From Ilyonectria destructans (Eukaryota; Ascomycota; Sordariomycetes; Hypocreales; Nectriaceae): 64,000 nucleotides of DNA. The position numbers and the translations under genes are program-made. The notes under the pieces are model-generated. The model did no database searches and had not been told where the DNA came from. It saw nothing but the letters and a program-made list of their open reading frames with translations. This document shows, piece after piece, positions 46,767 to 57,500 of the stretch (the stretch's first letter is position 1; each line of letters starts with the position of its first letter). Location of the stretch: assembly GCA_020740775.1 (NCBI GenBank), contig JAHEWK010000006.1, positions 930,001 through 994,000 on the forward strand, read 5' to 3'.

Positions 46767-49286
46767 TCATCGAGATTTGCCTCCTGGAGCTTCAGGTTCT
46801 ATATTAGTCTCCTCAGGTATTCCAGATGTCGAAAACATCTCATCATCTATCAAATCCATGAGCTGCTGATTGTCATCATCCCAACCGCTCAGCCCTGGCG
46901 TGTGAGAATCGCCGACCTCGAAAGTCCCATTTGCCACAGCTTGTGCCTCCATGACAAGATGGTCAAAATCAACCTCCCTTAGCAAATCTGGCAGATTCTG
47001 GGAGAAGGTGGAGTTTATAGAAAACACCGGGGCTTTCGCTTGGATGTAGAGACGTGCAGCTTGGGAGAGAAGTTGATACAGCTGGTAAAGCTGTGTAGTT
47101 GACGAGTAAGAACCCTCGTCAGGCCCGAATGAGGCTGCGAAACGTTCTAGGCGGGTCAGGTCATCGAGATCCGATAGCTGAACGGTACGAGGGAAAAGAA
47201 TGCTGAATGGGACAAAGGGGGTATAGAGGATTGACCTGTCAAAAAACAGCAAGATACGTGTCAGCGACGATGGGGGAGAGGCGGTTTAAGAAATAGCATC
47301 CAAAATTGTTTTGCCCAAATGAATACAGTTGAAAGTACAGAACTCACCAGTCAAGATGTCTTGATATCATGAACGCGTCATTCTCGCAACCACGGAGACT
47401 TATGATGCATTGGTGATGAATGTCTAGAATATCGCGAGCAATCGCAAAGCAATGCTCCAGAGAGCCTCCTGCAGTGGAAATAGCCCTGAGAATCAAGGCT
47501 AGAAGCGAACAGTGGTAAGCCAGCTCGCACTGTATATTGACGACTTGTATCGAGCCCATCTCAGAGGACTGGCCGCTTTCAGATGACTCATCGCTGGCAC
47601 TCTTCAACTCCTTATCAGCAAGTTCGTTAGAGAATGAAGGCCGCCGAAACTTACTAAAACACCAAGGTGTGTTTCTCGAACCACTTCTCGCAGTTCTGCA
47701 GCAAGATGCTCAACCGAATTTCCTCCTTCGTCTCCTGAGCAGGCCAAGCTAATTGGGCTGTGTAGTTGATCATCGACCCGTCCCCGAATCCTCCCAAGCC
47801 TCATAAGTCGTGGCGCCTGCGAGTCAAAGCTAGGAAGTATAATTTTCGTATCATCAATCGTGGACGATTTTCCGAATCGAAGTGAGAGTGCTTTCTCCAG
47901 CCGATAAATAGTCCAAAATAGACGTTCCTCTGCTAGTCGGAGGGATTGGTCGGTTTCTCCTTGACAATCTTGGCGATGATATCCTAACCTCTGGCTTAGA
48001 TCCGAGGCATTTGAAATGAATGTCCAAGCTCGAGAGGCATCAAGTATTTCGACTGCGTTATATGCCTAAAGTCATCATTAGAGAGAAATTTGGTAGTTTT
48101 CCAATACGCGGCACCCACCCCAAGCGCCAATGCAGCAACTGCCTCGATGGACGTAGGGAGGATCATAGGTAGCCGCGAAAGCGCTCTGAAAAGATTATCC
48201 CGGCAGAGTTCCCAGTATTCTCGGTAATCCAGTTCTCCAGATTCAGCGGCACGTGCAGCAAACACGTAAGATAGGTAACCATTAGCGAGGGTAAAGTCTA
48301 CTTCAATGTAGTCTTCAATTGCGAAGTACACCTTTTTGCAGATCTCTGCAAACATTCCGTGAGATAGTATATGAGAGATCCAAGCGATGCTAGGATGTTG
48401 TTCGTGAGCTAGGATGGAGTGTTAGATACGCCCGTGACATATATTTGCCGTGGGTAACGAACCCTTGACCCACCGCAATGCCGCTACGGTAGCCTCCAGA
48501 GGGGGCATTGGAGAAGTGTCGGTCTGATCTCTCGCGGTCTTGGTCTTGGTGAAAGTGGAGTCCTGAGTGACATCGGGGCGTGCCAAAATCTGTACCATGT
48601 TTCTCAGAGATGAAATAATAGGACCCGCGCCGGACGGGACGCCTTCCACCCCTCTATATTCCGCGACACAATCGACAAATCCGACGATATAAGCGGAGTG
48701 ATCCCACGATATGTGTTCACCATTCGCGGTAGCAATGGGTTGGTACTTGGCCAGAGGCTTAGCCAAACCGCTTCTAACGAGTGGTGAGTGGGGTTCGACC
48801 TTCTCAGCTTCCGAGGGTGTGCTGAGCCTCTCAAGGAGAAGTTTAATGTCGTCAATGCTCTTCGCAATATGGTCGATCTTTTTCTCACTGGAAGAGAGTC
48901 CAGTCAGTATTTCGGAGTACTCCCGAAATCGAACATGACGACGCTTGCGAGACTGACGTACTATTGCGATGAAATTATGACTCGCTGCTTAGGCGTTATC
49001 GTGTTGGATGCAATCGTGCTATGGGTACAGTTGAGCTTGGCCGAGACGCAATTCGAACAAGGCGAACCCCTATCACAGCCGACCTGTACAGTTGTAAGGT
49101 TTCAGTGTCTCTGTTTCGTTTTCTGACGATAATAGCCTGACCTTTCGAGCCCGGCAGTGGTCGCACTGTTTTGAGAAGTAAGTACAAGTTTACCGGTCAC
49201 AGAATTGCGCACGAACTTACTGAGCGGCGGGCGATTGGCGGGCGACTCTTGCATCGCTCACTTGGAGGATTTCCGCGGGATTCCAT
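46767..49286 (-). CDS. Zn(II)2Cys6 transcription factor B, paralogue of factor A
   Basis: A nuclear regulator of about 650-700 residues with several introns. Exon 1 (49286-49221) is MESRGNPPSERCKSRPP..., exon 2 is only 24 nt (49165-49142, CDHCRARK) and exon 3 starts at 49083 with VGCDRGSPCSNCVSAKLNC. The spliced cluster is C-x2-C-x6-C-x5-C-x2-C-x6-C. A coiled region (KIDHIAKSIDDIKLLL) follows, then the fungal regulatory domain with FWTIYRLEKALSLRFGKSSTI near 47,900. The C-terminal part includes SILYTPFVPFSILFPRTVQ and ends EPEAPGGKSR. The exon pattern around the zinc cluster and the C-terminal motif match factor A at 30719-33581. Precise borders of the middle exons were not all worked out. 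It is divergent from the epimerase-like gene, a possible target. Confidence 0.8.
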
Positions 49287-49650
49287 GGTTTAGATGGGGT
49301 GTTAATGATGTAGGGCAGGAAGATGCAAGCCATGCATTGTCTTACCGACAAGCTTCCTTACGTCGTTGATGAAGTAGGGGAATTCCTGAGCTGACAAATT
49401 CAGTCCGTACTTCTACAGCACGGAATCGCGCGGGTTTCCGAATGTCCTGACGCAGGGCTGATTGGCCAGCATACGATCTGATCCACCCGTTGCATGGTTC
49501 GATCACAGTTGAGAATATGCTTGGCAAAAGCATCACGGCTCTGGGCAGGATGGGATGGATTTATAAATAGGCCCGAGGTTTGTGCTCTGTAATTGAGCAA
49601 TCGAAGGACCATTTCTAGCATTGAAACTTGTTTGGACTCAATACAGCATC
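49287..49650. promoter_or_regulatory. Divergent promoter of factor B and the epimerase-like gene
   Basis: A 364-bp spacer between two start codons. A TATA-like TTTATAAATA lies at about 49,560-49,569, some 85 bp before the epimerase ATG. No clear operator is seen. Confidence 0.45.
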
Positions 49651-51235
49651 ATGAACCGAAACCTACTCATCACCGGTGCTGCCGGCTACATGTGAGACGA
49701 CTGAGGCCACTGCCTCCCTCTTTAACCGATACACTAACGCCATCACAGCGGAGGTTCCATCCTCGCGGACTTCATCGCTCGTACAAACGGCCTGATCAAG
49801 ACGGCAAACATCAGCGCCGCCGTTCGATCGGAAGCACAAGTCGAAAGCCTGGCCAAATTAGGTGTCAACGTGGTTTGTGTTGATCTTACAGACGAAACGG
49901 CTGTAAATGAAGTCGTGCTTCGCAATGAGAGTATGTTGACAAAGAAAGTACTATAAGCTCGGCCGGCTTATATCATAGCAGTTGACATCATCCTCCATAC
50001 GGCCAGCTCGCACGACCCAAAAACTGTGTCTTATCTTATAAAGGCTTTGGGTCAGCGTCGCAAGGCCACTAAAACCGAAACATACTTCGTTCATGTGAGC
50101 GATTCGTGGATAGGCTGCACCGGATAACCTGCTGAACTTCATCTAGACCTCAGGAACCACTGCATTTGCCCCAGAGGCTGGCTGGCCATCCGAAGAGATG
50201 AAAGATACCGATGCTGTCTTCGAGACGGAGAAGCAGTTAGCAGCGAATAACCCTATCCGACTCGTAAGTGCTGCGACATATTCTTTATGAAGAAACTTTA
50301 CGATGATGGCTTCTGATACTGTACTGTGAAAGACCGACATCCAAGTCATCGAAGAAGGCAAAACACAGGGCGTAACAACCCTAGTCGTTGTGACTCCAGC
50401 TGTTTGTAAGTTTCTGACACGATAGCACTTCTGCAAAGCCCGGCAAGCCTCGCTCCATAAGTTTGTGCTAAGCTTCTTGTAGACGGACGGGGTACGGGCG
50501 AGTGTAAGAAGATGTCCATTGCCTTCCCAACCTTCATCAGAGCGAGCATTAGGAACAAAGCGGTGCACCAATTCGACAAGAACGGGGTAGGTTATTCTTG
50601 TATCTTGTCCGAACTTGAGAAATGGCCATATACTATGACCAACACTTGGTGTTTGTGTAACAGCTGGAAGAGCTGTCCCCAGAACTGCGGAACATTCGTT
50701 TTTTCAGAACTTGCTGACACCCCGATAGAACCCCGCTGCAGTCCACATCTCAGATCTAACAGCCTTCTATGGTCTTCTGATGGAAAAGATTTTGCAGGGA
50801 GAGGCGATTCCGAACGGCGAGAATGGCTACTACTTCGCGGTTGCTCATAAACTGTATTGTTGGGATTTGATGCAACGTTTTGCTGAGCAACTGCACGCCC
50901 TCGGGCTTGTGGAGGAGCCGGAAACACATACTTGGCCCAGCGACGAAATGGCAGCGGTATCTCTTGGAGTTCCGCCAATGATCGCGCGAATCATGGGAAC
51001 CCATTGGTACACTCCTTTTCTTACCCCCTTGGCGCCTACGGAGAGAACTAACGAGTGGTGCAGCACCCCACTCATCCCCGTCCACGCATATCAGATCGGG
51101 TGGCAACCTCGTTGGAATGAGAAGATGCTTTTAGACAGCATGGATCAGGAGATTCAAGACGTGCTAGAAGCAGACAATGTTAAGGTCGCTCCCTCCGATG
51201 ACTTCCCGGTGCTCGCCAAATGGCAACGTATCTAG
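49651..51235 (+). CDS. NAD(P)-dependent epimerase/dehydratase-like protein, possibly frame-broken
   Basis: A Rossmann-fold protein of the extended or atypical short-chain dehydrogenase group acting on an unknown substrate. Early exons are clear: 49651-49691, 49749-49930, 49979-50094, 50147-50263, 50333-50405 and 50483-50586, encoding MNRNLLITGAAGYIGGS (the GxxGxxG nucleotide-binding loop), DIILHTASSHD and VVVTPAVYGRGTG. The last exon (from about 50,733) encodes VHISDLTAFYGLLMEKIL and runs to a stop at 51235. Between 50,587 and 50,733 no GT-AG pair I tried joins both sides in frame. This may be an unusual intron or a disabling mutation. The catalytic Tyr-x3-Lys motif is not present in classical form. 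The gene is divergent from transcription factor B. Confidence 0.65.
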
Positions 51236-51238
51236 AGA

Positions 51239-51745
51239 TCAGACGTGCGCTGAGAACCGTAGCTAACTTGTACAGACGCACCTGAAGGGTACCACTATTT
51301 AGGGGGACTAGATCACCGTATACTAGGCAATTAAAATTGGTGTGCACATCGAGATATGCTGAGGCACACTCGGTCTATGCATGCTCATGTCCACTTTTTC
51401 CACTCATCCATAAATCCAAATTGAATTGATGAAGCTTACAGGTCTCGAAAGCAGTGACTATCGTGAACCGCCAACAGCCCGGAAATGCAGCTTCCTGCAA
51501 AATATTATACGCACATTGTGTATCTTCATTACGTCCCTTTATTTTCGTTGTAATATTTACATTTTGTAGTTAGATGTCGTGTTATAGGGTAGGTGTACTC
51601 AATGTGGGCAGCATGGGAAATGATGCCGCTTAGCGTGAGAAAACAGCAAAGGGAACGTGCGTAAAGCTGACCTTCAGGGGTTGTGATATTAAATGCCTAT
51701 GAATGACGTGGGGTAAGCGAGTCGTCCACTGTACCGGTAGTACAA
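51239..51745. other. Intergenic stretch downstream of the epimerase-like gene
   Basis: About 0.5 kb of 3' flank, AT-rich around 51,500-51,590. No gene, RNA or repeat is recognised. Confidence 0.4.
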
Positions 51746-52090
51746 ATTACCGGACAGAAGGTGTTGGGATGATCACCCTCTGGCAGGGCGTAATCCTGAC
51801 ATGCCAAGCAATGATACATCCACACTCACTGAGGCTTGAAGCACAGCATGGGGCAGCCAATAGGCAAGCCATCGAATTAATCAACCCTTGGGCAGGGTAA
51901 AGGTCATCCCAGGATACTATCCAATGGATATGGTCACATCTGATCAAGGATTGATGCGACAGCGTGGGGCCGCCAATTGGCAAGCTATGAGGAAATTGGC
52001 AACCTCACAGGGCAAAAAGTACCTATTCTAGATGCCAACCAACGATGTCGCCACATCATACTTAGGCATAAACACAACGCGATGCAGGCC
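51746..52090. repeat. Three degenerate tandem units of about 110-116 bp
   Basis: Related blocks follow each other. CAGCATGGGGCAGCCAATAG at about 51,844 and CAGCGTGGGGCCGCCAATTG at 51,960 lie 116 bp apart. A CAGGG-anchored second part (about 51,783, 51,891 and 52,009) is followed each time by a degraded CCA-x-CAATG-like and CCACAT-like segment. Divergence between copies is high, so the array is old. I found no coding potential that explains it. Confidence 0.5.
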
Positions 52091-54584
52091 GGAGGAAGAA
52101 ACAGAGACTGCTTCTACCGCGAATATATAAGTTTGGTACTTTGGATTGCTCACTTCATAACATATGCCTGGACAACCCCATGTTGCCAAAGCCGACCGTG
52201 AAGAGCCTGCTACTGGAACCATACGCCCAGATATGCGCCTTTACTCTCCCGCTGTGCCAATGGAGTCGAATGGCCCTCTCTAGACAAGTGTGGCGATGAG
52301 AGTTCGCGTGATAAGATAAATTTCTTTTGTTCTCTTTTCCGGTAGGAAAATTCATTAATAGTCACGTCGATTTTGGCGTTGTATTTTCATAACTATTTAA
52401 GTGGAAAATATCGATGTCCGGATGTAGAGTAACTAAAAGTTTGTAAATATAGGCAGCGATATTGAGGTAAATTGTTTTATTCATTAGGTTTACTGGCATG
52501 AGCCCTGTAGAATCTACTGGTTCGTAAACGGACGGATTTGATTACAGCCCCATTAAAGGTCCTGGGTGGGCCTAGGTTCGGAAGGGGACCGGGACAGCTG
52601 TAGCTAGGAGAGGCTATGTCCTGTGCACAATACGAGGCGTGTAGTAGGAATAGCATAGAAATAAAGGCTCAAAACTAGGGTTTAGGGCTGGCACGGGACG
52701 ACTAAGCCTAATAGGCAAATGTCACAATAGATAGCACGGGGGAGTCGAGGGGAGTGGTGTAATTAGAGCTGAGTCAACCTAGGCGGTAAGTAAGCGGCAA
52801 GGAGGACTAAGAAGTCGCTTGAGCGTCCCCTCATAAAACCACGAGGACCCCTAAAAATCGACCATGTGCGTTAAATTACGCAGGGATTACCAAGTTGACG
52901 TGGCGCAATCGCCCGACACGAAAGTCTGGAGTTGGTATGGCAAACTGGACGATTTCCGCTTCGGAAGGCATCCCGCGTTCAGCTGAAAGGAGGAAGTCGA
53001 CTAGTCAGCGGCAATTAGGCACTGGGACGTGCTCACTGGTCGGTATCGCAAATGCGAGTGACTCGCCAGAGGCCCCGTATTGGACTGAGTCGCGCTTGAC
53101 GTTGGTGTGGTGGCGTGGCGGCCATGTGGAAAAGATAGCGACTAACTGAGAGACCCCATCGGCTCCGAATCGCAGAAGGCCGGAGATTTGGTAGCGCAAC
53201 GGGGAATGGCCTCATTGGGGCAAGCGGAGCATGGTGAATAAATGTCAGTCGCCTAATTCTATCATTTGCGGCTAGCTGCAGGGTGATTATGACGGGGTGG
53301 CTGGCCAGAACGTGGCAATGGTGGATTCTTTCAACATTGTACGCGCGTTGCAATCGTGACAGGCTTCAATTTCCTCTCTCCATGGTGAATTTCTCTTGGA
53401 AAAGAGGTTTACCGGATGTTCCGCGACTGCTTCTCCATACAACGTACGTTTTTGTCTTGTGCGCTGAACATTGCACCGCGGACCCACGCCATCACGTCAC
53501 CTTGGATTGCACGTCGCCCACATTGGGTATACAATGCTTCTAGAGTAGAAGAGCATCATGACAATGACAGGGCGATGGTAGTCTAGAATATGACTCGTCT
53601 CCAGCACGGAAAAATCCGAATCCCACCGCAACAGCACGCCGTAACCCTCAGGTCAGTGAGGAATTTTAAGCCTAAGAGATAGGAAGAGCGTGCCGCGACG
53701 GGTCCCCCCTGAGTCTAGATCGTGTTACCGGGCTCTTCTCGGTTGGACGCTGGACTAAGTGGTCTAGGTTTCCGCTTGTGCCACCGTCGTCATTAGTCGC
53801 TCGGGGGGCTCATCCCGATACGAGCAGGGGCTATTCCGCGACAGGCTTGGCGTTTTCTTGTCAAAGCTTGAGTGAACGACTTTAAGCCGAGACCGAGAAG
53901 CGGGATTGGCGGAGAATTATCCTCCGTAGACTATCGACGCCATTGCCGACACCAGGTTCTGCGTGGTCTCTGCTGGCGCTGGCTGAAACGATACTCTAAT
54001 CAGCCTGGGGAGCTGGCGCTTGTCTCTAGCATCCAGTCCCCGGAGCTGCCGTTGAAGCCGCTGGAAGACTTTCGAGGCCAATGAGGGCCGTCCCCGTTGA
54101 AGAGAATCCATCTGGTCAGGAACCGTCGGCACCGGATACCTCAAACGTTGCTCTATTTGGAGGCCGTTGCAAGGATCCCGCAGGACCCGTCAGCATGGAA
54201 ATACCGATAGTCTGGATCGCTTCGATGAGTCCAGAGCTCGATGGCCACGAGATGCGTCGACATGCTACGACTCGCAGGCTAATGAAGGCGCCACGAGCTG
54301 TGCTGACTCTCGGGGCCCGTCCCAACGAGGCATCGAGTTGTTTTTTCTACATCTCTGACCTCTATCGCGCCTCGGGTAGACGGCCTTTATCAACCTCACA
54401 CCCCGGTTTAGTCCTGGAGAAATGTCACCCTGAATCCATCGGTTTGTTCCCGTCCATCACGCACCCCATTGATCGGCGCCAGGGGCAGTTGTACTTGTAT
54501 TCTTGTTCGTCCTGCTGCTACCCTGCGTTTTGACCTCTCCCTCTCTCAGCGAGGTCGATCGAGAGGCACCAGGGCTTGAGCATC
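52091..54584. other. Gene-poor 2.5-kb region upstream of the pectin-esterase gene
   Basis: No supported gene. The part at about 52,540-52,900 has an odd, GGG/CTAGG-rich composition that may be a decayed element or long terminal repeat, but no paired repeat or terminal signature can be shown. Open frames at 53872-54533 lack recognisable domains. The last few hundred bases should carry the promoter of the giant secreted protein. Confidence 0.35.
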
Positions 54585-57500
54585 ATGGCTAAAATCTCGC
54601 GATGGATGCTCCTTGGCCTTTGCGCCGGGAGCGCTGTTCACGCTCTAACAGGTTCGGATGTCTCTCTTTCTCGTCGTGCTCCACCCTCTGCTTGCCGTGC
54701 CAAGAGGCCTACCACTCTTTTGTCCTTCACTACCTCTGATTCTACCCCTTCCCCCACGGCATCACCATCACTCGTTACAGAGGCCGGATCCACCCCGCTC
54801 TCACAGGAACTGGCCGCCTCCAGCCCACACTCTTTGGTCGATTCAGCGACTCCAACCTCCGAGATCGACCCTACCGTCTCAGTTTCATTGTCATACACGG
54901 GGACTCCAACAGAGGCTGCTCAAACACCATCTGGTTCTACCGGAACATCTGATTCTTCTGGAACGCCCGGTCTCCCCGGAACGCCTGGTCTCCCCGGAAC
55001 ACCCGGTCTTTCTGGAACTGCCACCGACGATCCTTTCAGCACTCCACTCAACACCGACAAGTCCTTGTCGATCGCGGCAACCCCCACAGGGTTCACCAGT
55101 CAAACCGGCTTCACACCCGGTGGCACGCCTAGTCTCTCCAAGAAATCCGAAAATACCGATGGGACATCGAGTAGTGGCAGTGCAGAGTCTACCCCGGGGC
55201 CGGAAGGCCAGTCCGAGACAACTTCTTCATATTTTGTCACGCCGAGCGATACGCCTGGGATAGTCTCTGTATCTTCTACCCCCGATTCGGGATACCAGGC
55301 TGAGACCACTCCCGTGTATTCTGCCACGCCGATCGAGACGCCTGGGACAGACTCTACGGATTCCTCAACCTCTGACGGACTTCAAACTGAAGAAACTCCT
55401 TCGTATCCCGAGACTCCGAGCAACACGCCAGAGACAACTCCCGGACTCCAGGCTGAGACGACTCCGTCTTATTCCGTCACTCCAAGCGACGCTGCAGGAA
55501 TCAACCTCGTCTCCTCCACGACAGAGTTGAGCTCAACGGCGTCCTCGACAGACTCGAGCTCAACCGCTTCCTCGACCGACCCGACCACTGTCTCTACCAC
55601 TTCCTCCACGACTGTCCCTTCCTCCACAACACAAACCTCATCTTCATCTACAACTTCGCAGACATCAACTAACCAAGATCTAGCTGTCACCGTCGCTACC
55701 GATGGAAGCGGTGACTACACAGCCATCAACCCGGCCATTTCATATGCCCAGGCAAACGCGATCCCCACGGTCACCGTTCTCGCCGGAACATACACCGAGG
55801 CGGTTTCTATCGCAGCCACAGCCACCGTGACGGTCGTTGGCGCAACGTCAACGTCAACCACGAAGAAGCGCGACTCCAATGCTTGGGACTCCAACAAGGT
55901 CATCCTGACTAATGGCGGAGCCGCCAGCCTGCCCCTGAACATGGGCGTCGGCACCAAGGGCATGACCTGGCGCAACGTCAACTTTGTCAACTCTTTGACC
56001 GGCTCTAGCAATGGCGCCGTGTACATCCGAGGACCCAAGAATGCTTTCTACGGCTGCAGTTTCGTTTCTGCTGGCCAAGTTGCTATTACTGGAAACGTGG
56101 CGGCTGCTATCATCGCCTACTCGTACATCGAGGCGGTAAACCTTGTCCTGTACAAGTATCCCTCGCTCTACATCTTTGGCTCGACAATCACTGCCACGGG
56201 TTCCAGCGGTCTCTTGACCTACACCACGGGCTCCACGGTCAGCGGTGTCCTCTACAACTCAACCGTTGTAGTGGACAACTCAAATGTGGTTCAGAAGAAT
56301 GGACTTACCAACAAGAGTGTCTACCTCTTTGCAGCCAACGGCATTGGATCAGTTGCTTTGTATCGAAGCTCCGCCCTCGGCTCGTTCATCGCTGGAACCG
56401 GTGCCCACGTTGATTCCATCTCGCAGCCTTCACCCAACGTGAACCAGTACTCGGAGTTTGGCAACACTGGACTCGGAAGCTACGCGCAGAACGCTGCTGT
56501 TCGAGCGCCCTACGTGACCTTGTATACCAGCGCCTCCGACCTCTCGGTCTACGACATCTCCAATTTCTTCACGACCGTCAACCCCTCAGCGGCTGCTGCC
56601 AATGTGGACTGGATTGACCCAGATGTTCTGAGTGCTATCCGGGCCAGCAACAGCGCGAACACCCAGTCTGCATCGACCAGTTCTACCTCGGCGACGACGA
56701 GCTCCTCTTCAACTTCTACCAGCTCTTCTGCTACGTCTAGCACGGTGACTTCGTCGACTGACTCCTCTTCAACTGCCACGTCGACTACCACTTCGTCCGG
56801 CGTGAGCACCACGTCAACTACCAGCACCTCAGTATCTGCTTCAAACGCTGTGTCGTCGTGCTTGCCCTCGTCCATGCCCAGCACAGCTCTTATTGTCGGC
56901 CCCTCAGACAATGCTTGCTCTCAGTACACCAGCATTAGTGCCGCCGTCGCCGCGCTGCCTGCCGGCTCTACTACCCAGTATATTTACATCCTGGGTGGCA
57001 CGTACAGCGAGGCAGTCACCATCGCCCGAACTGGATCTGTCGTCTTCCGTGGCGAGACTTCCAACTCTGCGTCCTCTTCTGCCAACAAGGTTACCATCAC
57101 GAACTCCAACGGCCGGATCTCCAGCTCCGGAGGTTCCGCCAGCACAGCAACCTTCAGCCAGAACCTGTATCAGACCACGCTTGCCTCATTCTACAACATC
57201 AACTTTGTCAACAGCTACCCTGCGACGGCCAACTATATTGCCCTCGCTGTCTACGTGAAGGCCCTGAAGGTTGCTTTCTACGGCTGCAACATCGACTCCT
57301 CCCAGGGAACGCTCTACCTCGACTACAGCAGCGTCTACTTCAGCGGCGGTCGCATCTCAGGCACCACGGACTTTGTCTGGGGCCAAGGAGGCGGTTACTT
57401 CTACAACTCAGTCATCATGACCGATGGAACCACCAGCGGCCAGAGCATTGCCGCCCACAAGTACCAGGTTGCTTATGGCAAGTCCATTTTCGTCTTCGAT

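Noticed and set aside
52672..52690. TAGGGTTTAGGG, similar to a telomere repeat
   Set aside because: Only about one and a half units are present, and fungi normally use TTAGGG; chance match.
53872..54533. Overlapping open frames just before the giant pectin-esterase gene
   Set aside because: They have no family features, and the signal peptide at 54585 gives a better gene start.
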